Source: Planococcus halocryophilus (lineage in GTDB: Bacteria > Bacillota > Bacilli > Bacillales_A > Planococcaceae). Taken from it: 64,000 bases of DNA. Below, in pieces: positions 32,787 to 41,822 of this stretch. The stretch covers positions 167,156 through 231,155 of the forward strand of contig NZ_JAKVTG010000006.1 of the NCBI RefSeq assembly GCF_022489025.1, given 5' to 3'. The translations under genes were made by a program, and so were the position numbers. Positions within the stretch are counted from its first letter, which is position 1; every line of letters starts with the position of its first letter. The notes beneath the pieces were generated by a model, which saw nothing but the letters and a program-made list of their open reading frames with translations, had not been told where the DNA came from and did no database searches.

Positions 32787-34343
32787 ATGTATTGGTGCAA
32801 AATCGCCCGGACAAGAGCAGAATATGCTGAAATTGCACGCTTAAACTATGACACCTTTGTGGAAGAAATTCCTCAACATCAAACAAATGATAGCGGTACA
32901 CGTGTCGATCCTTTTCATGAACAAAATACATATTTAATTGTATTGTCAGGAATGGAAGTGGTTGGCATGATTGCGTTGCGTTCTGAACGCCCGTTTTCAT
33001 TAGATTTGAAAATCGGGAAGATTGAAGAGTTTTTGCCGAATGTGGGTAAAGTTTGCGAAATCCGGTTACTGGCGATACGTAAAGCGCATCGTAACGGACG
33101 TGTGTTTTTCCTTTTAGCTCGTGCATTATCTGATTTTTGCTTAGAGCAAGGTTTTGATTCAGCTATTATTTCTGGAACAACGCGTCAAATGAAACTATAT
33201 GGCCAGCTTGGATTTCGTGCGTTTGCAGAACCAATGGGCACGGGGGAAGCTATCTTCATCCCAATGGTTACGACACGTCGCCAATACATGGATTCTGTTG
33301 CGGCAAGATTGCAAGCAAAACGCAGACTGTTTGTGCCTGGCCCAGTTGCTTTAACAAAACAGCTCGCTGCTCCTTTTCAAGAACCACCTATTTCTCATCG
33401 ATCAGCAGCTTTTCGGGAAATACGGCAGGAAGTTGACCGCTTACTTGAGGATATGACAGGTATGACTCCTCATCTATTAGCAGGAAGTGGAACTTTGGCG
33501 AACGAAGCAATGCTCGCGCAAATAAAGCGGCTAAATTCAAAAGGTTTGATTTTAGTGAACGGTGAATTCGGCAGACGATTAGTTCGACAGGCGGAGCGTG
33601 TTAACTTGGATTATGAGGTAGTGGAAGAATCGTGGGGGAAAGCTTTCAATTTTAAAAAAATTGGAGAACAGCTCGAGACAGGAGACTTTCATTGGGTACT
33701 CATGGTTCATGGGGAAACTTCTACTGGGCAATTAAATGAATTTCACGAACTCACTGATATATGCAAGAAGCAAAACATAAAACTTTGCTTGGATTGCATC
33801 AGTAGTTTTGGGGCAGTGCCATTTTCACTTGAAGACGTTTGGCTCGCAACCGCCACAAGTGGCAAGGCGCTCGGCACTATGAGTGGTGTCGCCATTGTTT
33901 TTGCTAATCATGAAATTGAGCCAGACGATAATATGCCTAGCTATTTAGATCTTGGACTCTATGCGACAGACATCCCGTTTACATTTTCTGCGAGTTTACT
34001 GGAAAGTTTACACCATGCATTAAAGGCATATCCAGTTCGCTATGAACTATTAAATCAGCGTATCAATAAATTGCAAGAAGATACAAAAGACTGGCCAACC
34101 TTAGCGATGGGTTATCCAACCGCTCGAACTTTTCAGGCAGTAGAGGATATTCGTTTTCTTGTTGAAGATGCCCATCTTTCGGGTTTTGAGTTACATTCAG
34201 CAAGTAGCTATTTAAAAGCGCAGGAATTGTTTCAAGTCTCTTGCATTCAACCAGAGTTTGAAAAAGATTGGGATCACTTCTTAGAGTTTTATGAAATTTA
34301 CTATCGTTATCATGTAAAAGAAAAAGCTCGTCACTCAATGTGA
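32787..34343 (+). CDS. FeeM/LuxI-like GNAT domain fused to class V aminotransferase
   Basis: This 518-residue protein joins two enzyme domains. Residues 1-160 form a GNAT fold of the N-acyl-amino-acid-synthase/autoinducer-synthase-like type (YDTFVEEIP, then VCEIRLLAIRKAHR and a long strand to about 160). Residues about 180-515 are a fold-type-I class V aminotransferase of the serine-pyruvate/alanine-glyoxylate group, with FVPGP at 182-186. HGETSTG is at 308-314, Asp336 pairs with the pyridoxal nitrogen, and Lys360 in TSGKALG is the Schiff-base lysine. All key PLP residues are present. GGAGG precedes the ATG. It follows the DAO gene at 17 nt. The joint product is unknown. Confidence 0.85.
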   Translation: MYWCKIARTRAEYAEIARLNYDTFVEEIPQHQTNDSGTRVDPFHEQNTYLIVLSGMEVVGMIALRSERPFSLDLKIGKIEEFLPNVGKVCEIRLLAIRKAHRNGRVFFLLARALSDFCLEQGFDSAIISGTTRQMKLYGQLGFRAFAEPMGTGEAIFIPMVTTRRQYMDSVAARLQAKRRLFVPGPVALTKQLAAPFQEPPISHRSAAFREIRQEVDRLLEDMTGMTPHLLAGSGTLANEAMLAQIKRLNSKGLILVNGEFGRRLVRQAERVNLDYEVVEESWGKAFNFKKIGEQLETGDFHWVLMVHGETSTGQLNEFHELTDICKKQNIKLCLDCISSFGAVPFSLEDVWLATATSGKALGTMSGVAIVFANHEIEPDDNMPSYLDLGLYATDIPFTFSASLLESLHHALKAYPVRYELLNQRINKLQEDTKDWPTLAMGYPTARTFQAVEDIRFLVEDAHLSGFELHSASSYLKAQELFQVSCIQPEFEKDWDHFLEFYEIYYRYHVKEKARHSM

Positions 34344-34353
34344 CGGGCTTTTG

Positions 34354-35577
34354 TTATGCCATTACTTTTTTGTGCACTGCTAATATAAACGTTTTATAAG
34401 GGAAGTCGGGCATAGATTTGATCAAGTCTTTCGCAATCGTAGCGTGTTTTATTGCAAGCACCTTGTCGCCGAGCTCTAAGTAAATGAGTGCCATATAGGC
34501 ATCTTTTTCATAATGCAACGACAAATCATAAGGGTGGTGTAGGAATTCCCAAAGCTCGTGCTTTTGCAGCCACACCAACGCTTCTTCAAATTGTCCGAGA
34601 CCGTATAAAGCTTTTCCTTTTTCTAAAGTAAACATAAAGATCTTGTCTTCTGGATACTTTGCTAAGTTTTCATCAATCAAAGCAAGAGCCGCATGGTAGT
34701 CGTGAGCAAAAGAATTTAAATAATGCACTTCAATCGCATCAGCGAAGGCGCTCACCTCATCGTCGTCCGTAAAATCCGCAAACAAGTGAAGTTTCGAAAT
34801 GTAATAATCTTTTCTTACTACATCCTCTTCCAACATGGCTTGAAAACCTGCGAGACGATAAAGGGCATCAATTCGATAAAACACTTGATGCTCTTTGGAG
34901 TATTGAATCGCCTCTTCCATTAAGCGCTTAGCGTTTTCCCCATCTCCTATAGCGGAATAAAGAATCGACTCGTAATAATCAAAGTCCAATTTTTTCAAAG
35001 GATCCAAAACCCCAGTCCGTTCTTCAAATGTCTTTCTTGAGGCTTGAATCGAAGTTAACGCTTCTTTATAGCGATGTTCTGTAAAAGCCATCATTGCTTT
35101 GAAAATGTGAAGGTCCGCACTTTGATTGATCATATGCAAGCTTTCGTATATTTCTTCTGCCTTTTTCAACACTTCTTCCCATCCGTGTTGTTTTGAGTGG
35201 TAACTGCAATATCCGTAAATTTCAAAGAGTCTCGCAGATTCATACCGGAAAGGAAGTTGTTCGAGATAGGGCTTTAGGATTTGAACGATGTTTTTATACT
35301 TTGCAATTAATTCATCACTTAACAATTCTTTTGTATAAAGCTTTTCGATTTTTTCCAATAAGCTTCTCAATTCATGCGTCGGCATGCTTTCAAGAAGTTC
35401 ATTGCGATCTATATCTAGTTGTTCTGCAATATAGGACAAGCTTTCCATGGAAGGATTCGCTTTGTTGTTTTCGATTAAACTAAGCATTCCTTTGGTCAAT
35501 TGATCACCTGCTAAAGCTTGTAAGGTTAACCCTTTTCGTTTACGTAAAGTCTTAATTCGTTCACCTAAAGTAGTCAT
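34354..35577 (-). CDS. XRE-HTH and TPR regulator (Rgg/PlcR-like)
   Basis: This 407-residue protein has an N-terminal helix-turn-helix of the XRE type (residues about 7-60, with GLTLQALAGDQLTKGMLSLIENNKANPSMESL). A long all-helical region of tetratricopeptide-like repeats runs from about 70 to 405, as in RRNPP regulators that sense peptides. No small signal-peptide gene is visible beside it. The ATG at 35577 is chosen because AAGGTGG lies 9 nt upstream; a GTG at 35589 is inside that site. It is divergent from an MFS transporter, and both promoters carry the same operator palindrome, so it probably represses both. Confidence 0.87.
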   Translation of the reverse strand: MTTLGERIKTLRKRKGLTLQALAGDQLTKGMLSLIENNKANPSMESLSYIAEQLDIDRNELLESMPTHELRSLLEKIEKLYTKELLSDELIAKYKNIVQILKPYLEQLPFRYESARLFEIYGYCSYHSKQHGWEEVLKKAEEIYESLHMINQSADLHIFKAMMAFTEHRYKEALTSIQASRKTFEERTGVLDPLKKLDFDYYESILYSAIGDGENAKRLMEEAIQYSKEHQVFYRIDALYRLAGFQAMLEEDVVRKDYYISKLHLFADFTDDDEVSAFADAIEVHYLNSFAHDYHAALALIDENLAKYPEDKIFMFTLEKGKALYGLGQFEEALVWLQKHELWEFLHHPYDLSLHYEKDAYMALIYLELGDKVLAIKHATIAKDLIKSMPDFPYKTFILAVHKKVMA

Positions 35578-35598
35578 CAAATCATCCACCTTTTCTTC

Positions 35599-35670
35599 AG
35601 TTTAATTATATTAAACTTTTTCTTGTCATGTCAATTCAGTTGTGATATATTTTGTTTAATTAAATTAAAC
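35599..35670. promoter_or_regulatory. Overlapping divergent promoters with two identical-type operators
   Basis: Plus strand: TTGTCA (35623-35628), 17 bp, TATATT (35646-35651) toward the MFS gene. Minus strand: TTGACA (35629-35634), 18 bp, TATAAT (35605-35610) toward the regulator. The two -35 boxes abut. Operator 1 (35599-35617) is a perfect 8-bp inverted repeat AGTTTAAT-N3-ATTAAACT covering the regulator's -10. Operator 2 (35654-35670), GTTTAAT-N3-ATTAAAC, lies just after the MFS -10. The sites are 54 bp apart centre to centre. Confidence 0.82.
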
Positions 35671-35692
35671 TTTAGTTTAGGAGGGAAAAAGA

Positions 35693-36961
35693 ATGAGTGG
35701 GGATTTGCGTATCAAACAAGCAACCTACCATCTGTATACGTTTACAGTTAGCAAATTAATATCCACATTTGGAAGCTCTGTTTATGCATTTGGTATTAGC
35801 TTATATGTATTGGCTTTGACTGGTTCAGCTGCTAGTTTTGCGATTAATTTAATTTGCAGTATTTTGCCAAGGTCGATATTATCACCATTTGCTGGGTATG
35901 TTGCAGACAAGTATTCAAAGAAAGCAATCATCATTCTGTCTCAAATGGCCAGCATGATCGCAGTGTTAGGTTTACTTGTTTTCGGGTTACTGAATGGTTT
36001 GTCGTTACCAGCTATTTATACGACCACCGCGCTATTGTCTGTTAGTACAATGTTTACCAGTGTCACGTTTTCTTCGTCGATTGCCAACTTGATTGATCCG
36101 AATCGTATTCAACGAGCCATGGGTTTTAACCAATCTGCCATTTCAATTGCGGCAATTGGGGGTCCTGTAGTCGGGGGAATTCTATTTGGATTTGTTTCGA
36201 TGAATATTTTTCTAATGATTCAAGTAGTGGCATATGCTTTAGCTGTGTTGCTAGAGTCCACGATGAACTTCAGACTTTTTACAAATCGAACCGAGCACCA
36301 AGGTGACAAATCAAACAATTCCATGGTGAAAGAAATGAAAGAAGGGTTTTTTTACTTAAAATCCAATCGTGTCATCATGGTAATTGTGACGACGGCTGTT
36401 GGTATAAACTTCTTTTTTTCTTCAATGATGATTGGATTGCCATTTATTGCGGTTCAGCAATTGCAAATCAAAGCAACACATTTTGGAATGATTGAAGCCA
36501 TGATTGCGATAGGGATGTTAGTAGCTTCTGTTTATTTTTCAATCAGTAAAGAAGTAGGATTTCCGCTCTTGGTTGCTAAAAGAGGCATATTGGTGATGTC
36601 TATTTTGCTTGCTGGAATGGGTATCCCGCTTATTGTTGGTATGTCTTATAATGTAACAGTTGGTTATTTCCTTATGCTTATGTTGATCTTTGGTATCAGC
36701 AATGTCTTTGTTAACACGCCGATTGGTGTCATGATGCAAAAGGACGTGGCAGAAGAATACCGCGGTCGTGTTTTTGGAATTTTGGAATCTATGGCAATGG
36801 CTATGATGCCACTCGGGTATTTATTATTTGGTTTGCTATATGACATGCTGCCTGCAGAATATGTGGTTGGTGCAAGTAGTCTTTGCTTGATTGCGCTAAC
36901 GAGCTATTTGATGCGTTCATCAGTTATGAAAGAAGCCGTGCCTATACTTCAAAAAATATAA
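35693..36961 (+). CDS. MFS transporter
   Basis: This 422-residue 12-helix MFS protein resembles multidrug exporters of the MdfA/TCR3 group in Bacillales. The N-terminal half has FAINLICSILPRSILSPFAGYVADKYSKK (helix 2 and motif A), and there is a central cytosolic loop near residues 195-215. GAGG(GA) precedes the ATG. It is transcribed divergently from the XRE-TPR regulator and carries one of its two operators directly after the -10, so repression is expected until a ligand is sensed. The substrate is unknown. Confidence 0.88.
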   Translation: MSGDLRIKQATYHLYTFTVSKLISTFGSSVYAFGISLYVLALTGSAASFAINLICSILPRSILSPFAGYVADKYSKKAIIILSQMASMIAVLGLLVFGLLNGLSLPAIYTTTALLSVSTMFTSVTFSSSIANLIDPNRIQRAMGFNQSAISIAAIGGPVVGGILFGFVSMNIFLMIQVVAYALAVLLESTMNFRLFTNRTEHQGDKSNNSMVKEMKEGFFYLKSNRVIMVIVTTAVGINFFFSSMMIGLPFIAVQQLQIKATHFGMIEAMIAIGMLVASVYFSISKEVGFPLLVAKRGILVMSILLAGMGIPLIVGMSYNVTVGYFLMLMLIFGISNVFVNTPIGVMMQKDVAEEYRGRVFGILESMAMAMMPLGYLLFGLLYDMLPAEYVVGASSLCLIALTSYLMRSSVMKEAVPILQKI

Positions 36962-36976
36962 TTGTCTTTTCATGTG

Positions 36977-37014
36977 CTGAACGACACCGTTCCCCCAGGT
37001 TGTTCAGTTTTTTT
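36977..37014 (+). terminator. Terminator of the MFS gene at 35693
   Basis: CTGAACGAC pairs with GTTGTTCAG (one wobble) and a run of seven T follows. Confidence 0.8.
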
Positions 37015-37082
37015 GTGGTTTATTTTCTTTATTTATTGAAAATTAAAATAATTTATGTAAAAATACCCCCTTTTGGTGTCTA

Positions 37083-37147
37083 ATCTATATGTTTTCTGGG
37101 TAACCTATTACTAAGGACTTATGCTTAGTGAATGGGGGGTGTAGATT
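37083..37147 (+). promoter_or_regulatory. Possible structured leader of the DUF5658 gene
   Basis: TAATCTATAT (37080-37089) can pair with GTGTAGATTA (37139-37148), including two wobbles, closing a ~50-nt domain. This would bury the region between the ribosome binding site GGGGGG and the start codon. Inside is a hairpin ACTAAG / CTTAGT (37110-37129). It does not match a riboswitch class I know. Confidence 0.35.
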
Positions 37148-37477
37148 ATGAGCTCGGAAAAATCCGCAGCGCCATTAAAAAAATATGTTTGGAGCTTAGT
37201 CATCTTAAATTTCCTAGATGGCTTGTTAACGTACATAGGGCTTTCAACTGGAGCTATAAATGAAGGGAATCCATTGCTAGTATCGCTTTCTCCTTTAGCC
37301 CTCCTAGCCACAAAGCTTTTCTTATCCCTTTGTCTTTTTAGCTTTCTCTTCACACCTTTCATCAAGATTCAATCCCGCATCTGGCGTTTTACGCTTGTGA
37401 TGGTAAATGTTCTTTATTCACTCACGATACTTCTTCATGTGTATTGGCTGGTCATTTTAGTAACAATGAATTCTTGA
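37148..37477 (+). CDS. DUF5658 membrane protein
   Basis: This 109-residue protein fits DUF5658, a small integral membrane family. There are three to four hydrophobic segments (residues about 15-35, 45-70 and 78-104) with a conserved NFLDGLLTYIGL in the first. A polar GAINEGNPLL loop follows. GGGGGG lies before ATG. The 130-bp leader contains possible RNA structure. No function is known. Confidence 0.8.
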   Translation: MSSEKSAAPLKKYVWSLVILNFLDGLLTYIGLSTGAINEGNPLLVSLSPLALLATKLFLSLCLFSFLFTPFIKIQSRIWRFTLVMVNVLYSLTILLHVYWLVILVTMNS

Positions 37478-37481
37478 ATAT

Positions 37482-37505
37482 AAAAAAACACCGCTATAAG
37501 CGATG
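37482..37505 (-). terminator. Terminator of the MFS gene at 37534
   Basis: On the minus strand CATCGC pairs with GCGGTG (one wobble) around TTATA and runs into seven T. Confidence 0.72.
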
Positions 37506-37533
37506 CTCATGCTAGAACTCCTGCTATTGTCTA

Positions 37534-38715
37534 TCAGGCAGAAGCGCTGGCTTTTTTTGTCGTTGCTAAGGTTTTATTAGAAGCTTTAAACAATACGATT
37601 AACAATATACTCGCTATTGCCAGTGCTGCAGATAAATAATAAATGCTGCCGGCTTGAATAGTGAGGAGCCATGTAAAGGCTAGAGGACCAATAATGCGTC
37701 CAAGATTATCCATAGAATAAGTTAACCCGGCGGCTGTCCCATATTTGCCACCTGATTCTTTTGAAGTTAACGACACTAATGCAGTGCGAGACAAAGCGTT
37801 TCCGGCAGTAAAGATGCTGAGTGCAACACCGGCAAAAAACAAACTGTTTGTAAAAGGGAGGAGGAATAACCCTAGAGCGGTAACAAGTTGTGCGCCCATG
37901 ATCCACTTTGTTTCGGCACCATCTTTAATGCGGCGAACAACTCCGCCTTGAATGGTGGCATCGACAAACCCACTCGCGATAAACAAGTAGCCAAGTTGAA
38001 GTGGGGTAATGCTAATTTGTTTGATTTGGAACAACTGAAAAGTTGATTCCAATCCTGCTAGTAAAACAGTCACCATAAAGGACATTAAAAACAAATAGCG
38101 AATGCGGAACTGCCAAAGTGTACTCGAGCCTTGTGGTAAAAGGGCACGTTTTACAGCTTCGCCTTTACGAACAGGTTCTTTTAACACAAGACTCGCATAA
38201 CCCATTAACAACAAAACGAGTACTGCAGAAGTCGTAAATGGCAACGACAAGGAAATCGATCCTAGCAAACCACCTATAGCAGGTCCGAAAATAAACCCTA
38301 AGCCAATCGACATACCAAGAAAGCCCATGTATTTATTGCGATCTTCATTCGAAGTGATATCTGCTACATACCCCGTTACAGCGGTGTAAAGTGCACCGGA
38401 AAATAGACCACCTACGATGCGTGAAAAATACAACAACATTAAATTATCAAGAAACAATGAAAATAAGAAAAAGCTTAAACTAAAGCCAGCTAATCCAACG
38501 AGTATTAGTTTCTTGCGACCGGTGTTATCGGATAGTTTCCCCCATAAAGGCGCAGTGAAAAAAGAAGACAAAGCATAGATGGTGATTAATCCGCCAACAT
38601 GGATCTCCGAGTAACCTTGTTGCACAATGACTTCAGGTAAAATAGGGATAATAATGCCGAATCCTAAGTACACAAAAAACTGAACGGACATCAGCAGTAA
38701 GATGGTTTTTTTCAT
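37534..38715 (-). CDS. MFS transporter (TetA/multidrug efflux type)
   Basis: This 393-residue 12-helix MFS protein has the drug-antiporter signature in loop 2-3 (GKLSDNTGRKK, motif A, residues about 63-73). Helix 5 contains GIGFIFGPAIGG (motif C of 14/12-TMS exporters). It is likely a proton-driven exporter of drugs or metabolites; the substrate is unknown. The ATG is preceded by AGTAGGAATTC. A spacing of the terminator 28 nt after the stop makes it monocistronic. Confidence 0.87.
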   Translation of the reverse strand: MKKTILLLMSVQFFVYLGFGIIIPILPEVIVQQGYSEIHVGGLITIYALSSFFTAPLWGKLSDNTGRKKLILVGLAGFSLSFFLFSLFLDNLMLLYFSRIVGGLFSGALYTAVTGYVADITSNEDRNKYMGFLGMSIGLGFIFGPAIGGLLGSISLSLPFTTSAVLVLLLMGYASLVLKEPVRKGEAVKRALLPQGSSTLWQFRIRYLFLMSFMVTVLLAGLESTFQLFQIKQISITPLQLGYLFIASGFVDATIQGGVVRRIKDGAETKWIMGAQLVTALGLFLLPFTNSLFFAGVALSIFTAGNALSRTALVSLTSKESGGKYGTAAGLTYSMDNLGRIIGPLAFTWLLTIQAGSIYYLSAALAIASILLIVLFKASNKTLATTKKASASA

Positions 38716-38793
38716 AATGAAGAATTCCTACTTTCTGAAAAGAATATGTCCTCATTTTACCTTTGTTTCTTAAGTAGAACAATGACCAGAAAA

Positions 38794-38818
38794 AAGAAGA
38801 CCATTTCTGGTCCTCTTA
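38794..38818. repeat. Left copy of a 25-bp terminator-hairpin duplication
   Basis: Matches 39319-39343 at 23 of 25 positions. It lies upstream of the minus-strand MFS gene, where no terminator is needed for either strand. Confidence 0.7.
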
Positions 38819-38861
38819 GACTGGAGACAAAGTCTTATTAAACTGAATAGTGATGCATATT

Positions 38862-39064
38862 CTTCAACTGGGCTGGCCACTTCGCTTTCCGTGGGCTCAG
38901 CTTCAGCCTCCTCGTCACTGAAAACCCATGCTCCTGCATCGCTGCGCTAGCTTCGTCGCAAAAGCTTGTCCTCGCAGGCTTCGGCCAATGCTATTCCTGC
39001 GGGGTCTTCAGCTTTCGTCGCTTCGCTGCTCCCACAGGAGGCTTCGTGGCCAACCCAATTGAAG
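38862..39064 (-). repeat. Dispersed inverted-repeat element (copy C)
   Basis: Bounded by 19-bp inverted ends (38862-38880 and 39046-39064, 17 of 19 matching, both differences C/T). The interior, read on the minus strand, shares AGACCCCGCAG, GACGAGGAGGCT and CGGAAAGCG with copies B and D, but is longer. No ORF with a start site lies in it. Confidence 0.8.
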
Positions 39065-39150
39065 GCTTCTTGCTACAAACAAAGTAAGATTCTTTAGTAC
39101 GCTTCATCATAAAAGTAACTTATGAAAAGTTTTTTCCTCTACTCACTCTA

Positions 39151-39272
39151 GGATTCGGAGCACCTAGTGGCGACTCCAGCGGAAAAACGAAGTGGTGAGA
39201 CCCCGCAGGAGCTTGCGACGAGGAGGCTCAGCGCGGAGTCCGCGGAAAGCGTCCACTAGGTGTGGAGAATCC
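39151..39272 (+). repeat. Dispersed inverted-repeat element (copy D)
   Basis: Ends are GGATTC-N4-CACCTAGTGG and the inverted CCACTAGGTG-N4-GAATCC (16 of 20 pairs, mismatches confined to one block). The interior has GAGACCCCGCAGGAGC and CGAGGAGGCTCAG. It points opposite to copy C. Confidence 0.8.
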
Positions 39273-39318
39273 CATATACATACAAAAAAATGAGTAAGCA
39301 TTCTTTTTTCTGCAAATT

Positions 39319-39343
39319 AAGAGGACCATTTCTGGTCCTCATA
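39319..39343 (-). terminator. copA terminator, right copy of the 25-bp duplication
   Basis: A perfect GAGGACCA / TGGTCCTC hairpin with a 4-nt loop lies 9 nt after the copA stop. It is repeated at 38794-38818. Confidence 0.8.
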
Positions 39344-39351
39344 AAAAATAA

Positions 39352-41739
39352 TTATTTATTTAATTTAACACGTTGTAAACGTAAAGCGTTCATGACAACT
39401 GATACGGAACTAAATGCCATGGCAGCTCCTGCAAGCCAAGGAGCTAACAAACCAACTGCCGCAATCGGAATACCGATTGTATTATAAGCAAGTGCCCAAA
39501 ACAAATTTTGTTTAATATTTCGAACGGTCAATCGACTCATTTGAACCGCGTCGACAACTCTCATTAAGTCGCCTTGCATTAACGTAATGTCGGCGGCTTC
39601 CATTGCAATAGCTGTTCCGGTGCCCATAGCCATCCCAACGTCTGCACTAGCTAAAGCCGGAGCATCGTTTAAGCCGTCTCCAGCCATAGCGACATGTCTA
39701 CCTTGACCTTGAAGTTTAACAACAACATCTGCTTTTTCTGCAGGTAAGACACCAGCAAATACTTCGTCGATGCCAACTTGTTTTGCGATCGCCATCGCTG
39801 TGCGTTCTTGGTCTCCTGTTAACATGACCACATGTAATCCCATATCTTTCATTTCTTGAATTGCTTGTTTAGCCGTTTCTTTCACGGTATCGGCAACAGC
39901 AACGAGCCCGCTATAACGGCCGTCAACAGCAATGAACATAACCGTTTTGCCGTCTTGTTCTAAAGCTGTAGCTTGCGCTTCATCGATTGCCAACCCGTCC
40001 ATCAAACGACGGTTGCCCATGACGACTTGACGATTGTCTACTGTGGCGCGAATACCGTGACCTGGTACAGCTTCAAAAAGACTAACCGCTAAATTTGCTT
40101 CGCCATAATCAGAGATGGCTTGTGCAACTGGGTGTTCAGATTGATTTTCAGCACTTGCCGCTAAGTTTTTTAATACAGTTAAATCGATTCCGTCAGCTGG
40201 AATGAAATCTGTAACGACAGGGCGGCCATTTGTAATGGTGCCTGTTTTGTCCAAAACGATCGTATCAATATGCTTTGTGTTTTCAAGCGATTCAGCTGTT
40301 TTAAACAATACGCCTTGTTCAGCGGCACGACCAGAGCCCGCCATAATAGACGTTGGTGTCGCTAGTCCTAATGCGCAAGGACAAGCGATTACGAGAACTG
40401 CAATTGTACTTTCGAGAGCGGCTGGGAAGTTTCCAGGTGATACTAAGAAGTACCAGACGATAAACGTGACTACTGCAATCCCGACAACGACTGGAACAAA
40501 GACACTGGAAATTTGGTCAGCAAGTCGTTGAATCGGTGCTTTAGAGCCTTGTGCTTGTTCAACAACACGAATGATATTCGATAACACGGTATCTTTTCCG
40601 ATTTTATCCGCACGTACATGAAGTGAACCGTTAGAATTGACGGTCGCTGCAAAGACGGCGTCGCCTGTCTTTTTATCAACCGGTAAACTTTCACCAGTTA
40701 GCATCGATTCATCGACTGCTGAATTCCCTGATAAAACAGCGGCATCAACGGGAATAGAAGCGCCGGGTTTAATCAACAAGATGTCACCGGTTGTGACTTC
40801 TGAAATTGGCAAACTAACAAATTCATTTCCACGTTCAACAAGTGCATGTTGAGGTTGTAATTTCATTAACTTTTTAATGGCGTCAGAAGAGCGGCCTTTT
40901 GCACGTGCTTCAAAAACTTTCCCTAAAATAATTAACGTAATTAGCACGGCACTCGTTTCGAAATACAAGCCCATCGTATGTCCCGTGTTCCAATTAGAAA
41001 GAACTAAGTAAACACTATAGAAATAGGCGGCTGAAGTTCCGAGTGATACTAATACATCCATATTGGCGGATTTATTTTTTAAAGCAAAATAGGCACCTTT
41101 ATAGAAAGACGCACCAATAATAAATTGAACCGGTGTTGCTAATGCCCATTGAACAAGAGGGTTCATCAAAATCTCAGGTACATACATCCAAGACGTGAAC
41201 GAAAAATGACTAAACATCGTCCAAAGCAGCGGGAAAGAAAGGGCTGCAGACATCCAGAACAAGCGTGTTTTCTTTTTAATTTCCTGTTGTTTGTGATCAG
41301 TTGCTTCTTCGCTTTCTTGCTCAAGAATTGCGTCGTAACCAAGCGATTGAATGCGTTTTACAAAATCTTCAGGTGTAACGGTTCCAGGATTATAAGAAAC
41401 ATGTCCCGTTTCCATCGCCAAATTCACATTGGCTAGTTGAACACCTTCCATTTTGTTTAATACTTTCTCGATGCGTGCAGAGCAATTGGCACAAGTCATC
41501 CCTTGAATGGAAAAATCAATTTCTTCTTGCTGCACGCCATATCCTAATTGTTCGATTTTATTTTGTACTTCTGTCATCGATGCTTGATCACTATCAAAGA
41601 CGACATTGGCTTTTTCTGTAGCGAAATTAACGGTTGCTTCTGAGACGCCGGGCAATTTTTGAAGCCCTTTTTCTACACGGTTTGCGCACGCTGCACAAGT
41701 CATACCGGTAATTGCTACTTCCGTTTGTTTTGTGCTCAT
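39352..41739 (-). CDS. copA: Copper-exporting P1B-type ATPase CopA
   Basis: This 795-residue ATPase pumps Cu(I) out of the cytosol. Two N-terminal HMA domains carry CAAC (Cys15, Cys18) and CANC (Cys83, Cys86). The membrane motif CPC is at 453-455 and the phosphorylated residue is Asp497 in [13 protein letters not shown] and [11 protein letters not shown] are intact, and the GIPIAAVGL helix near the C-terminus is typical of Cu pumps. ATG 41739 is chosen because AAGGTGG lies 7 nt upstream; a GTG at 41751 sits inside that site. It has its own CsoR operator, separate from the csoR-copZ unit. Confidence 0.96.
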   Translation of the reverse strand: MSTKQTEVAITGMTCAACANRVEKGLQKLPGVSEATVNFATEKANVVFDSDQASMTEVQNKIEQLGYGVQQEEIDFSIQGMTCANCSARIEKVLNKMEGVQLANVNLAMETGHVSYNPGTVTPEDFVKRIQSLGYDAILEQESEEATDHKQQEIKKKTRLFWMSAALSFPLLWTMFSHFSFTSWMYVPEILMNPLVQWALATPVQFIIGASFYKGAYFALKNKSANMDVLVSLGTSAAYFYSVYLVLSNWNTGHTMGLYFETSAVLITLIILGKVFEARAKGRSSDAIKKLMKLQPQHALVERGNEFVSLPISEVTTGDILLIKPGASIPVDAAVLSGNSAVDESMLTGESLPVDKKTGDAVFAATVNSNGSLHVRADKIGKDTVLSNIIRVVEQAQGSKAPIQRLADQISSVFVPVVVGIAVVTFIVWYFLVSPGNFPAALESTIAVLVIACPCALGLATPTSIMAGSGRAAEQGVLFKTAESLENTKHIDTIVLDKTGTITNGRPVVTDFIPADGIDLTVLKNLAASAENQSEHPVAQAISDYGEANLAVSLFEAVPGHGIRATVDNRQVVMGNRRLMDGLAIDEAQATALEQDGKTVMFIAVDGRYSGLVAVADTVKETAKQAIQEMKDMGLHVVMLTGDQERTAMAIAKQVGIDEVFAGVLPAEKADVVVKLQGQGRHVAMAGDGLNDAPALASADVGMAMGTGTAIAMEAADITLMQGDLMRVVDAVQMSRLTVRNIKQNLFWALAYNTIGIPIAAVGLLAPWLAGAAMAFSSVSVVMNALRLQRVKLNK

Positions 41740-41767
41740 CGTGATTCCCACCTTTTTTAAAGATTAC

Positions 41768-41784
41768 ATACCTATAGGGGGTAT
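41768..41784 (-). promoter_or_regulatory. CsoR operator upstream of copA
   Basis: ATACC-N7-GGTAT, with the GC-rich centre TATAGGG typical of CsoR sites. It lies between the copZ terminator and the copA start, so copA has its own copper-responsive promoter. Confidence 0.75.
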
Positions 41785-41792
41785 GGAGTTGT

Positions 41793-41822
41793 GAAAAAAA
41801 TAACCGCGTTTCCGCAGTTATT
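41793..41822 (-). terminator. Terminator after copZ
   Basis: On the minus strand AATAACTGCG pairs with CGCGGTTATT (one mismatch) around GAAA and a T tract follows, ending the csoR-copZ unit before copA. Confidence 0.7.

Noticed and set aside
34344..35692. Small signal-peptide gene paired with the XRE-TPR regulator
   Set aside because: No short ORF with a secretion-type sequence is present beside the regulator on either strand.
37020..37147. Cyclic-di-GMP riboswitch in front of the DUF5658 gene
   Set aside because: The GNRA tetraloop and receptor sequences of class I, and the class II core, are absent; only generic pairing is seen.
38862..39272. Insertion sequence remnant
   Set aside because: No transposase reading frame exists; the end repeats differ between copies, unlike IS ends.
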